The notes under the pieces are model-generated. The model did not search any database. It saw nothing but the letters and a program-made list of their open reading frames with translations, and was not told the origin of the DNA. The translations under genes were made by a program, and so were the position numbers. DNA of 64,000 nt from Patiria miniata (taxonomy: Eukaryota; Echinodermata; Asteroidea; Valvatida; Asterinidae). Location: the NCBI RefSeq assembly GCF_015706575.1, contig NW_024037063.1, positions 16,864,927 through 16,928,926 on the forward strand. Direction: 5' to 3'. Positions 48,752 through 58,894 of this stretch are shown here, in pieces (position 1 is the first letter of the stretch; each line of letters starts with the position of its first letter).

Positions 48752-48810
48752 AAAATTTAAACTGAAACTATCTTAATTGGGTGTCCATAGTACAGGAATA
48801 TGGAAGGTCA
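48752..48810 (+). repeat. First copy of a 57-bp direct repeat
   Basis: AAAATTTAAACTGAAACTAT and CTTAATTGGGTGTCCATAGT followed by ACAGGAATAT recur at 49312-49370 with three or four changes. The second copy lies inside the TIR element at 49063-50609; this one lies outside it. Confidence 0.75.
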
Positions 48811-49311
48811 AAAATAAAAGACCATTTCGAAAAATCGAAGTCAATATTCAGTTTGGCGTTCCATTTATCAATAAATATATATGCACTTGCCAATACATTT
48901 CTTTTTTACATGTTTAGAAGAAACTAACACAGACTAGGTTTTTATGCTATGGTTACATACATCAAAATCTACAACTGTACAATAACGGAATATTAAGGCT
49001 TGATCAGTATATATAAATCACTTAATAAGAAATAAACTTTTGGTTCCACATGTTGACTTCCGTACGGAAACCGTTCGTGCCAGGTTTTAAAAATAAAAAA
49101 TATTTTTATTGCGAAATAACGCAATAGTATTGCGAAATAACGCAATAGTATTGCGAAATAACGCAATAGTGTTTGTTAAATAAACCCAATTTTTTTTTTT
49201 GCGAAAAAATGCATGAGTCCGAATGATTGAACCTATAGGCCTACTTCGGCCTACTTTAACCCTACTTATAGGCAAATTCTCACGTCATATTTTCTGACAG
49301 ATAAAGTTGTT

Positions 49312-49370
49312 TAAAAATTTAAACTGAAACCATCTTAATTGGGTGTCCATAGTACAGGAATATTGAAGAT
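49312..49370 (+). repeat. Second copy of the 57-bp direct repeat
   Basis: Matches 48752-48810. It lies inside the left half of the TIR element. Confidence 0.75.
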
Positions 49371-49973
49371 CTTGGATATGTAAAGGGGGTTAGCGGAGGA
49401 CAAGTAATAAATAGGACCAAAGACCTAAAGCAGTGACTAGAGATTGTATGACGAGTGTTATTTCACGAATCTTAGGGAACATTGGGATTTTCTACCCAGT
49501 TGTCATTTTTTCCGGACGGAAGATGATTGTTAATCATCCCAACCATCCCCATAACCCACCACTGCCAAGTGACCCCCATAAAAACACATTTTAGCTTTAA
49601 GAACAAATGGTGACTTAAAAGTACAGTTCTTTTTTAAAAACTTTTAAAAATTCGTTCAGTTCTTTGACATGCTTAAAAACACTTTTCTAATTAATATCAG
49701 TATACGGCTTTAGTGAATCTTGATGCAAGGCATCCTTTTATCAATTGAAATTGAATGGACCGGTTTGTAATTTTGGGAGGGGGTTAATATTGCGGGGAAA
49801 ACATTTTAAAGTTGGAAAATCATTCTTATGTAATTATCATTCGTTTAAATGTATTAGTTTTCTTCAGCGTGGTGGAATATTGAGCGTATTATTGATGCAT
49901 CCCCCCCCAAACCCAAACAACCATTCCTCAAAACATATCATTATATCAGTACAATTTCTGTATCAGTACAATT

Positions 49974-50016
49974 CGCTGTTAATGGACCTCGACTTCGTCT
50001 CGGTCCATTAACAGCG
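49974..50016. repeat. Perfect 15-bp hairpin with loop TCGACTTCGTCTC
   Basis: Arms CGCTGTTAATGGACC and GGTCCATTAACAGCG pair perfectly. The 13-base loop is shared with the hairpin at 45808. It sits inside the TIR element at 49063-50609. Confidence 0.9.
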
Positions 50017-50320
50017 GTCACCCCCACACCCGTTATCACGCAGTGAAGACCGGCTCCTCACACTGTTATTCCCTTAATAAAGCCCTTAAAACTTGTTGCC
50101 CCTCCCCCCCGGGGCAAATATGCCACAGAAATGTCTATTACGGCAACGTTTTCTGACAAGATCAATTATAGGCCTTGTGTTTTTCAGCACCCCGCCCCTT
50201 TCAAGCAAAACCGTACCACGACAAGAGCACAACGGATAAAAACACAACGACGGACAGGAACTTCAAGAACATTTCATCAAATGGACAAATAAAGGCCAAA
50301 CTGAAGTTTGTACACGACAG

Positions 50321-50560
50321 TATTGCGTTATTTCGCAATAAGTATTGCGTTATTTCGCAATAAGTACTGCGTTATTTCGCAATAGGTATTGCGTTATTTT
50401 GCATTAAGTATTGCGTTATTTCGCAATACTATTGCGCTATATCTCAATACTTTCGCGTTATATCGCAATACTATTGCATTATTTCGCAAAACTATTGCGT
50501 TATTTCGCAATACATTTATTGCGTTATTTCGCAATACATTTATTGCGTTATTTCGTAATA
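50321..50560 (+). repeat. Tandem array of a palindromic 18-20 bp unit
   Basis: About eleven copies of a unit around ATTGCGTTATTTCGCAAT are joined by short AT spacers, with mild variation. The 3-copy array at 49108-49170 is the inverted counterpart. Confidence 0.9.
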
Positions 50561-50863
50561 AAAATATTATTTTCACTTAGTTAAAATCTGGCACGAACTG
50601 GCTTCCGTACTTCTGTACAACATTTTTTCACATTTCTGTTCTGAGATGCACACATCGTAGGTGCACACATCTGCATTATATGCATAATAACTAAGCCCGC
50701 ATCAGGAATTATCATACCATTGTGAAGAAAAGTGATAATCACCAAGACGATTAACGACAATTAAACGTCACCATTATTACATTCACAAAAAAAATCAAAA
50801 GGCTTACTTATGCCTTGTAACATCGAGCTCCACATTCTTTAATAATTCATGAATATTCAAATA

Positions 50864-51187
50864 TTAATTTTGAGTTGATACTTGAACGTCCTGCAATCTT
50901 ATGGAGGATTCTGACGCCATGGTTTGAGCGCGACATTCGGCAGAGGTACGACGCGTCGCACTGCTTGAGATGTTGGAGCTATTCCGAGCTTTCTTGTTCT
51001 TCCTTCGCGCCTCCATGCCCAATTTGTCCCTCCAAAGATTCCGGATGCGGACGTTGCATCCGAAAGACGCGAAGATGAGAACGCCCTGTAGCGAGTTCAG
51101 GATGACGAAGACGTACCAAATAGCTTGATGGTCAATGAAGCTACCAAGGCAGCCGAAGAGCCAGGTGAACCCCATAACGCAAGATAT
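50864..51187 (-). CDS. Terminal exon of an adhesion-type GPCR (TM6-TM7 and tail)
   Basis: On the minus strand a CAAGCAG acceptor precedes an exon of 107 codons to a stop at 50864-50866, entering in phase 0. It reads ISCVMGFTWLFGCLGSF, then WYVFVILNSLQGVLIF, then FGCNVRIRNLWRDKLG. The FxxxNSLQGxxIF pattern in TM7 and the short basic helix after it are hallmarks of class B2 (adhesion) receptors. TM6 has the usual G-x-TWLFG. The tail is basic and Ser-rich. Earlier exons should lie at higher coordinates, but none was found up to 64000. The first 700 bases upstream show nothing and a LINE occupies the next 3 kb. The exon may belong to a gene extending past the window or be an orphan. Confidence 0.75.
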   Translation of the reverse strand: MSCVMGFTWLFGCLGSFIDHQAIWYVFVILNSLQGVLIFASFGCNVRIRNLWRDKLGMEARRKNKKARNSSNISSSATRRTSAECRAQTMASESSIRLQDVQVSTQN

Positions 51188-51899
51188 CTGCTTGAAAAGA
51201 TAAAAAGATGTTACAGTGTTCCACTTGCAAACAAAAACAAAGGAGTATTCAATTTAGCCTAGGGATAGGCTAAGATATTTTAAGTAATTGGCCTTAATGT
51301 ACTCTTATTCATACTATTATTTTTATCAGGCTACCAGTGCTAAAAATAAACCGGCGTATTGTATGCTTTCGTAATAAGTACCCGGATGTCTGGCATGTTA
51401 TGTTAGTAAAAGTGCCCGGATGTTCTTATGTACCCGGTCATCTTAACAATTTTGCTTGTTCTACTTCCTACGTAATCAAGAGCGTAAAAAGCCTTGCTAT
51501 ATCTCATAAATATTCATGATCAAACTGGAGCACGTCATTAGCAGATTCCGCTGCGCGTCTGGGAAGATGATGATACGCGCCAAGGGGGCGTCATCCCGGT
51601 GAGCATCCGTGCAGTATTTCTTTTAGCCTCAGTATCGCCCGTTATCCACGGAGCCAAATCCTGCATAACATCTGATATCTCCTGACATGCAAATGTATGC
51701 AAGCCGCGCGCCAGCCAAAAGGAGTCGACTTTACCAAATCGTGACATCATTTCATTCCCAAATCAGGACTAAATGGATTGATTAGTCAATTACGAATGCA
51801 GCGTTTTGTTTATACAACATTAACCGGCCCCATATCGCGTAACATGATACAGAGCGCGTGACACAGGGTTTTTTGGTATCCATTGTCTATGTAACGCGG
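51188..51899. other. Intron or intergenic DNA upstream of the GPCR exon
   Basis: No exon or repeat was identified. A 70-codon minus-strand frame at 51538-51750 has no receptor motif. Confidence 0.45.
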
Positions 51900-54800
51900 C
51901 GGACCTTTTCACCCAGAAGGTCCGCCCGCTGTATCTAACGACGGAAACAAAAATAGATATCATGCTACACGTAAACAGCCAAGACGCAAACTTAAATTGA
52001 TGACAGTGAACTGTAATGGTTTGAAGAGTAAAAGGAAGCAGACAGAACTTGCTGCTTTGATTGATCTGGAACAACCAGACATAGTGATGGGCACAGAATC
52101 TCATCTTGATGCCACCGTCAAAAATGCTGAAGTGTTCCCTGATACATTTAAAGTCCAGCGTAGAGATAGGAACATGCACGGAGGCGGGGTCTTCATCGCC
52201 TATAAAGATGACATTGTCGCTAGTGAAGTGAAAGTGGGGACAGATTGTGAACTGATCATGATCAAAGTCAAAACCAGTAGGGCACCACCAGTTTACATTG
52301 GTAGCTACTACAGGCCTCCTGGAAATGACCCTCGTGACATCCACAATTTGCAAAGGGATCTTGAGATACTGTTTGATGGCAAGACTGTTCCCAGAGTTAT
52401 CCTTATGGGTGACTTTAATCTCCCATCAATTGATTGGAATACCATGGTAGTGTATCCACCACCACAATATGGCAAGTCAGTAAATGAGAGTATGGTCAAC
52501 CTTGTCAGCAATTTCTACCTCGATCAACTCGTCCTTGAAGCCACAAGGAAGGGAAATGTGCTCGACCTGATCCTTACCAACGCTCCTGACGGCCTACAAA
52601 ACGTAAATGTCGTTCCCGGTATGAGTGACCATGAGGCCGTGACTGCCGACAGCAACATAACTATACAAATAAACAGGAAGAAACCCAGAACGGTTTATTT
52701 ACACAACAAGGCTGACAATGAAGGGCTCAAAGAAGATCTTGCATCGTTTGCCACTGACTTTAGTACAACATGGAAATCACGTACTGCATCTTCAAATTGG
52801 ACCCATTTCAAGCTGCAGATAACAAGCATCATGGACAAGAATGTGCCAACTAAATGTCTGAAAGGCGGATGGGATCTACCATGGATGACACCAGAAATAA
52901 AAAGCCTAATGAGACGCAGAAAACGGAGATACGCAACATACAAGAAATTCAAGACACAGAAGAACTGGACCAAGTACACAGCACTCCAGACACAAATCAA
53001 GCAGAAGCTCGATGAGTCGCACACCAACTACATCAATGGCATGTTTGAGAACGAGGAGAGTGCTCCCAAGAGACTGTGGAAGTATGTCAAATCACTGAAG
53101 AGGGATGGAATGGGTATCTCTTCCTTGGTTTCAGGAAACCGAGTTGTGACCTCACCTAAAGACAAAGCTGAAGTATTGTCCAAACAATACAGCTCAGTCT
53201 TTACGAAGGAAGATGCTGACACCATGCCATCCAAGGGTCCCAGCCCCTTTCCGGTCATGCCTGACATTACAATCACTACTACGGGAGTTGAGAAGCTACT
53301 TATCTTGCTTAATCCTTGGAAAGCTACCGGTCCAGATCAAATACCGACTAAGATGAAAGACCATGCTTCTATCTTAGCACCTGTCCTACAGATTGTATAC
53401 CAGCAGTCACTTGATACAGGTGACACACCAGATGACTGGAAACAGGCCAATGTAACAGCAGTCTTCAAGAAGGGGGATAGAAGCCAGCCATCAAATTACA
53501 GACCTGTCTCCTTAACCAGTATTGCATGTAAAGTACTGGAGCATATCATCGCTCGTAACATCAGAGCTCATCTTGACCAACATCACATATTAAATGACTT
53601 CCAACATGGATTTCGTAAACAACACAGTTGTGAAACCCAACTACTAACGACCTTGGATGACCTAACTGGTGTCATTGATCAGAAACAACAGATCGACTGC
53701 CTTATCCTAGACTTCTCCAAAGCATTTGATGTGGTGGCCCACAGGAGACTTCTATATAAGTTGGGATGGTATGGCATCAATGGTCCTACCCATAAATGGA
53801 TTGGAAGCTGGCTGACAAATCGTACTCAAGCTGTAGTTGTGGACGGTGAGAGATCTTCTGATGCTGCTGTCGTTTCCGGGTCCCCCAAGGTACGGTGTTG
53901 GGACCACTCCTCTTTAAATTGTTCATCAATGATATTGTTGACAACATGTCATCCTCCATCAGATTATTTGCGGACGACTGCCTCATTTATCGACAGATAC
54001 AGTCTGAAAATGATGCTGCAGCCTTGCAGGAGGACCTGAACACCTTGACAAAATGCTCCCTCGACTGGCAGATGAGGTTCAATCCTGCCAAGTGCTCCTT
54101 GCTCCGCATCACCAAGCGACGCAACATAATCAACTCAACCTACTACATGTTATGAACTGATCTGCACCAAGTTGAAAACCATCCTTATCTTGGTGTGGAA
54201 TTCACCTCAAACTTGGATTGGGGCCTACATGTAAACAACATCACCGGTAAAGCTCAGAAATCCCTCAACTTCCGGCAACGAAACCTGTCAAAGTGCCCAG
54301 AAAAAACCCAAAACAACAAGAATACTTAGTCAGACCAATCTTGTAATATTCAAACACAACTTGGGATCCCCATCGTCAGAAGCACATTTCAACCCTCGAA
54401 GCAGTCCAGAGAAAGGCAGCCCGTTTTGTTACAGGGAACTATCAGCGTACGGCTAGCGTTACTCAAATGCTTCAAGAGTTGAATCGGCCATCACTCCAAG
54501 ATAGAGGACTGCAGGTCGTCCCACAATGCTCTAAAAGATCAACACAGCAAAAACCCCACTGACAGTCCCAGATAAATTCATCCCAGTCGACCCCATGCAC
54601 AATCCAAACAGACCAGTAACCAGAAGCCACATCAATTCATCAACTTCCCAGCCAGAACAGAGATCTACAAAAACAGTTTCTACCCCCGGACCATCAGTCA
54701 ATGGAATTTTCTACCATCCACCATAATCACTAAATCTACTTCTGCTAAGTCATTCAACACCAATCTATGGAGCTACATGAACGACCACAAGGCACAGCTG

Positions 54801-55006
54801 TACATGCGTAGGCCAGCTGGACGTTCCATCGTCTCAAGCAACTAGTCCCCAAGTTGTTCCAGTCACTGTATATATGCGCACTTCTTTTATTTGTTGTTAA
54901 ATTGTGCACTCTTAGTTGTGATGTGCGAAGAGATGTTGACATGTCCTTGGAAATCTGGACGAAGATCCTAGCTGGTCCCGTCCAGTATCCATTTAGATGT
55001 AGATGA
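51900..55006 (+). mobile_element. Non-LTR retrotransposon (LINE, CR1/Jockey-like) with APE and RT, decayed
   Basis: The ORF at 51997-54039 encodes an apurinic endonuclease domain (NCNGLKSKRKQ, GTESHLD, MGDFNLPSIDW, MSDHEAV) and then reverse transcriptase (PDDWKQANVTAVFKKGDRSQ, NYRPVSLTSIACKVLEHI, FQHGFRKQHSCETQLL, LDFSKAFDVVAH). A single lost G near 53885, within the expected GVPQGTVLGP motif, shifts the frame. The downstream frame continues to FADDCLIYR, the catalytic block, and then meets an in-frame TGA at 54152-54154. Further frame changes follow. The 3' end carries TAGATGTAGATGA, a short-repeat tail. The element is 5'-truncated: no ORF1 was seen and the left boundary near 51900 is approximate. 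The clade is a guess from motif style. Confidence 0.9.
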
Positions 55007-55120
55007 ACGCTCAGCGGGTGAATGACCGGTGAATGACCGGAGAATGACCACCCAAATGTTGTTTATGGGCTGCACATAGAGTTTAATATATATATTTCTA
55101 TGATTCTATTTGAACTCTGC

Positions 55121-55287
55121 AGCTCAGAAACAACAATGGCGTCTACGAGTACGAATACGACGTTACCAGATTTCCGTCATTGACTGACGAAGAACTTGAA
55201 TATCTTGTGATGAATATAGATGTTAAATCGACGAAAATCGTTATCAACAAGGCAGTGAGACTACTAAAAAGACAGTGCGGCTACTGA
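55121..55287 (+). pseudogene. Short ORF resembling the N-terminal part of Crypton/ZMYM-like proteins
   Basis: After a CTCTGCAG acceptor-like site, one frame reads LRNNNGVYEYEYDVTRFPSL, then TDEELEYLVMNIDVKSTKIV and INKAVRLLKRQCGY-stop. The pattern of F-x-x-LT-x-EEL followed by D-x-x-STK and a basic helix recalls the short N-terminal region of Crypton-derived (DUF3504) proteins such as ZMYM/QRICH1 relatives. An ATG in another frame gives only a dozen residues. It stands alone right after a LINE and may be one exon or a transposon relic. Confidence 0.3.
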
Positions 55288-58037
55288 ACATTATTTGAAT
55301 GAAAACTATCAGAATAATGATTATCAAAATAATGACCCCTTTAATGTGTGTTGACTTTTTTCCGGATTTATTAAGATGTAAATTTGAGTGATTTATCAAA
55401 ATGTTGAGGATATTCTTTGGATCAAGTCAAAATTATGCAAATCAATCTTATCGGGGATGTTCTATATATACTGGAAGCCTTATCGGGGATGTTCTTTACA
55501 TGGCGGGCCATTCTCCACTGAAGTGTTCATGTTTCCAGAGGCATAGCAAGGTCATTTTTTTTTGGGGGGGGGGGGTTAAGAAAATCCGTGAAAAGGGCTT
55601 TAATTTAGACATTTTTTCTCCGGACACTTGGCCTCCGAAATATCAAATAGTATTTGGGGAGGGGGGGGGGGGGGGTGATGCTGGTACTATCAACGGGGCA
55701 GCTATTCAAAGGGGACAAATATACACACAATCGGACGGTAGGTGGCGCTCTTCAGGGCGGCACAATCAATAGCTAAATTGCACAAATGCACTCGCAAAAG
55801 GCCTCTGGAAAACTAAAGGAGGGGGAAGCTGGTGGGGAAAAAAGGGAAATTGAACGAAAATAAGTTGTATTTACAAAATATTCCCTAGCCCCCCCCCCCG
55901 TTACGCCTTTGGTTTAGGTTCAGAAATAATGAAATAACACCAATTATCACGCTTGAACAAGTACACAATTTTATCCTCTCTTCACTCCAATGGGAGAAAC
56001 AAAATCTCTCACGAATGCTGTGTCATCGATTTCTAAAAATTTTAATCAAAGGTTTGCCTAACGTGAGGGTCTGGAACAAGTTCAGAGAAATCTTCACAAA
56101 GACATTATGGCTGCTTATCAATAATGTCAACGTCAAAATGTTGTCAGGTAAATGTGGTGATTTCTTTGAACCTGTTCAAGTCTCCCACGTCAGGCAACCC
56201 ATCACCTCATTTCCACCCCCCTTTTTGGGCTAATATCGTGATGTCATCATTGTTCACATGATTGTCCAGTTTTATTACGGTAACTGTGCCGGTGACCAAT
56301 TTTGTGAATTTGAAGCTCATTAATACTGAGGTCTGGCAAGACAACTTGATGACATCTGGGAAGACGATAAATGCATCCAACTATATAATTGTCCAGTAAC
56401 TGATATGCTTCATAAAATTGTATTTAAGTAAGAATGTGTAAGTTCAATCCCCAAAATAGATTAAAAAAAACATTTATAATAATACCAAAATATGGGATAT
56501 ATATATATTAAACGGCAGCTATTACTTATGCAAATTAGACACCTCTCCCAAAAGAATTCCAGGTGTCAGCCCTACTACAAATCTTCTTCAGATCGAAAAG
56601 AATCTATCTGTCAAGTTGTTTGTTTATGTTTAAGACCAGTCGGTCACGATCCTGTCTACATTGAATCGAAGCCACTCGATTACGCCACACACGAGAGCTA
56701 CGTGCTGAGCAAAAAGTCATTCGAGGCCGTTTGAACGCGTAGCTCACAAAAATACCCCGTGTGCAGTGAATTGTTACTGGGTTTTCTGTCTCGCGAGGCC
56801 GTGAGGAAAATATATATCCTGTTTGATTTCTTTCGCCTTACGAGGAGAAAACTCCCAGTGGGGGATTAACTTGCCAATGAAATCACGTACTCTGTGCACG
56901 TACGTGATTTCATTGATTTTTTTCTCTTTGCAAATCTTCTAAAGTCTGCTGGCGTTTTTTGCCCCCATATTGTAAATCACGCGACCGACAAACAAGAATA
57001 ATGTATTTTCACTGGCGAGTTAGTCTATTCATAGAGCTAGGACCAAAGGAGTCTGAAGTCTTGGGCGATTTACATTTTGACCACGTCGTACAATCCCTCG
57101 GGAATGTCCGTAGCTAAAAACACTGTGACCGCAAGCCTGAACCATTCATTGCGTGACTGCAAGCGGCCTTTGAACACGATAATCGTCGCCGCCTTTTTTG
57201 TTGGTAAGCAACACCCTCCCTATGCTGCATAACAAGTCATGTCACGTCGCTGCTCCTTTTTGAAAAAAAAAAAATTACGACAAGATAGGTTAGCTGAATT
57301 TAAGTTATCGATGTGGTCCTTGAAAGCGCTATCTGTAATTTCAAGATAAATTATTTTTTTTTGCAGATAAGTTATCATGTCATTTCGGAAATTTTAATTG
57401 GTGATTCATCATTTATGAAATGTGATATTTTGGGAAATTTAATAATTTGTCCCACTGAAGGTATAAGACATTTGTTCGTCATGAAATAATTGTTTTGACC
57501 ACATTGTTATCCAGTATTATCCAACTGCGAAGAAACGCTTTCAAAATCATTCATTTTGGCAATGTATGACAACTGCGCATGCGTATTACCATGGCGCTGT
57601 CCACAAAGCAATGAAACCCTTCCTTCTAGCTAGATGCGGTTCTAGAGCCAATACTTTTTTTGGGGGGGGGGGGGGCTAGTAGGGTGGATCCAGATTTTTT
57701 TCAGGGAGGTGTGCTGAAATATAGAGTGGTTATTTTCTCCGGGCACTAAGGCCTCTGAAAATCAATAGGTGGCGGAGGCCGAGGGGGGGGGGGGGGGGGA
57801 CTTAAGCCTCCGAAAATCAGTAGGGGCGTGCCATATTTTCAATGGGGAGCGTTGATAAAATCCTACAATCAGGCACACTATATGAACTAAAAGTGTACAA
57901 ATGCACCCTTCTCACGATCCGGGAGTCCGTTCGCATGTACATCACATTCTTACATTTTGCTAGTCCAAATTTATTTGTATGGAATTTTTTTAGGGGCGGG
58001 CTAGACAATTTTTTTTTTTTTGGGGGGGGGGCTAAAG

Positions 58038-58081
<44 letters not shown>

Positions 58082-58410
58082 CGGTAGAACCGCCACTGCT
58101 TCTAGCATTAGTGAGCGCCGATCTCTGTTGTATAGAGATTAGTGTAGTGAGCAACTGAGCAAGCTGGCCGCCAGGTACTTCCTATTGTCTGCCACCACGC
58201 GTCCTTTTACTTTGAAGTCTTGGGGTTCGCACTTCTTGAGTCCTAGCTCTAATCTCACCTTGACGGCACACGGTGAGTTTTTCGCCTTGTGAAGTTGCGA
58301 AGCGAAAGACGAAAGAAACTAGAACGGCGAAGCCGCCATGGCTCGCTGTCCAAGGCAGGAAGGGAGGCTGAAGGTAGGGTTGGGGATGGGCATGATGGAA
58401 GGGGATCAGG
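55288..58410. other. Gene-poor stretch with poly-G tracts
   Basis: No exon could be supported. T-run/G-run tracts lie at 55552-55573, about 55659-55676, 57654-57674, 57783-57799 and 58008-58029. A C-run of about 40 lies at 58039-58080. A palindromic pair AATGAAATCACGTAC / GTACGTGATTTCATT lies at about 56876-56916. Confidence 0.5.
58008..58080 (+). repeat. T12-G10 tract followed by a C-run of about 40
   Basis: Homopolymers in the order T, G, CTAAAG, C can fold back as G:C. The C-run is the longest homopolymer in the window and its exact length is doubtful. Confidence 0.8.
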
Positions 58411-58838
58411 ATTCTTGTTGATGTGCCTTGGTGTAGGGGTCAGTTTTTAAATGTCAACATAAAAAGTCAACAGATTACCTAATAAATACATGTGTATAGA
58501 GGTTAGCCGTCACTGTATTATGGGGGAGTTTTCCATTGTTAGGGTAATTAGGACCCAGTTGTGGATTTTTGCAGCCCCAACAGTGTCTTCTGCTCCCCAT
58601 ACTTGTATTACCATGGGAAAACTCCATTCTTGTTGATGAGCCTAGGTGTAGGGGTAACTTTTTAAATGTCAACATAAAAAGTCAACAGATTACCTAATAA
58701 ATACATGTGTATAGAGGTTAGCCGTCACTGTATTATGGGGGAGTTTTCCATTGTTAGGGTAATTAGGACCCAGTTGTGGATTTTTGCAGCCCCAACAGTG
58801 TCTTCTGCTCCCCATACTTGTATCACCATGGGAAAACT
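58411..58838 (+). repeat. 215-bp tandem duplication
   Basis: The unit starting ATTCTTGTTGATGTGCCTTG at 58411 recurs at 58626 with few changes, a period of 215 bases. The second copy ends near 58838 where the sequence diverges after GGGAAAACTC. Confidence 0.9.
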
Positions 58839-58894
58839 CTTGTGTAGTCGCCACAAATGCAGAACAAGAATGGGTATACATGTACATGTAGACA

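Larger units (their letters stand above)
49063..50609. mobile_element. 1.5-kb TIR element with subterminal arrays of an 18-bp palindrome
   Basis: Inverted ends TACGGAAACCGTTCGTGCCA on the left and, inverted, TACGGAAGCCAGTTCGTGCC on the right bound the element. Just inside each end lie tandem copies of a unit with core ATTGCGTTATTTCGCAAT, itself an inverted repeat: about 3 copies on the left (49108-49170) and about 11 on the right (50321-50560). Flanks ACTTCCG and CTTCTG are a possible imperfect target duplication. There is no transposase-like frame. Confidence 0.7.
44948..50863. other. Gene-poor stretch between the two GPCR exons
   Basis: No exon could be supported. Contents are hairpins at 45439, 45535 and 45808, a G20 tract at about 46889-46908, a block repeated at 48752 and 49312, and the repeat-rich TIR element at 49063-50609. 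Open frames such as 46123-46305 (minus) and 46642-46953 (plus) have no splice context or recognised motif. Confidence 0.5.

Noticed and set aside
50321-50560. Regular repeats resembling a CRISPR array
   Set aside because: Spacers are only a few AT bases and the unit is a palindrome inside a eukaryotic TIR element; no cas genes.
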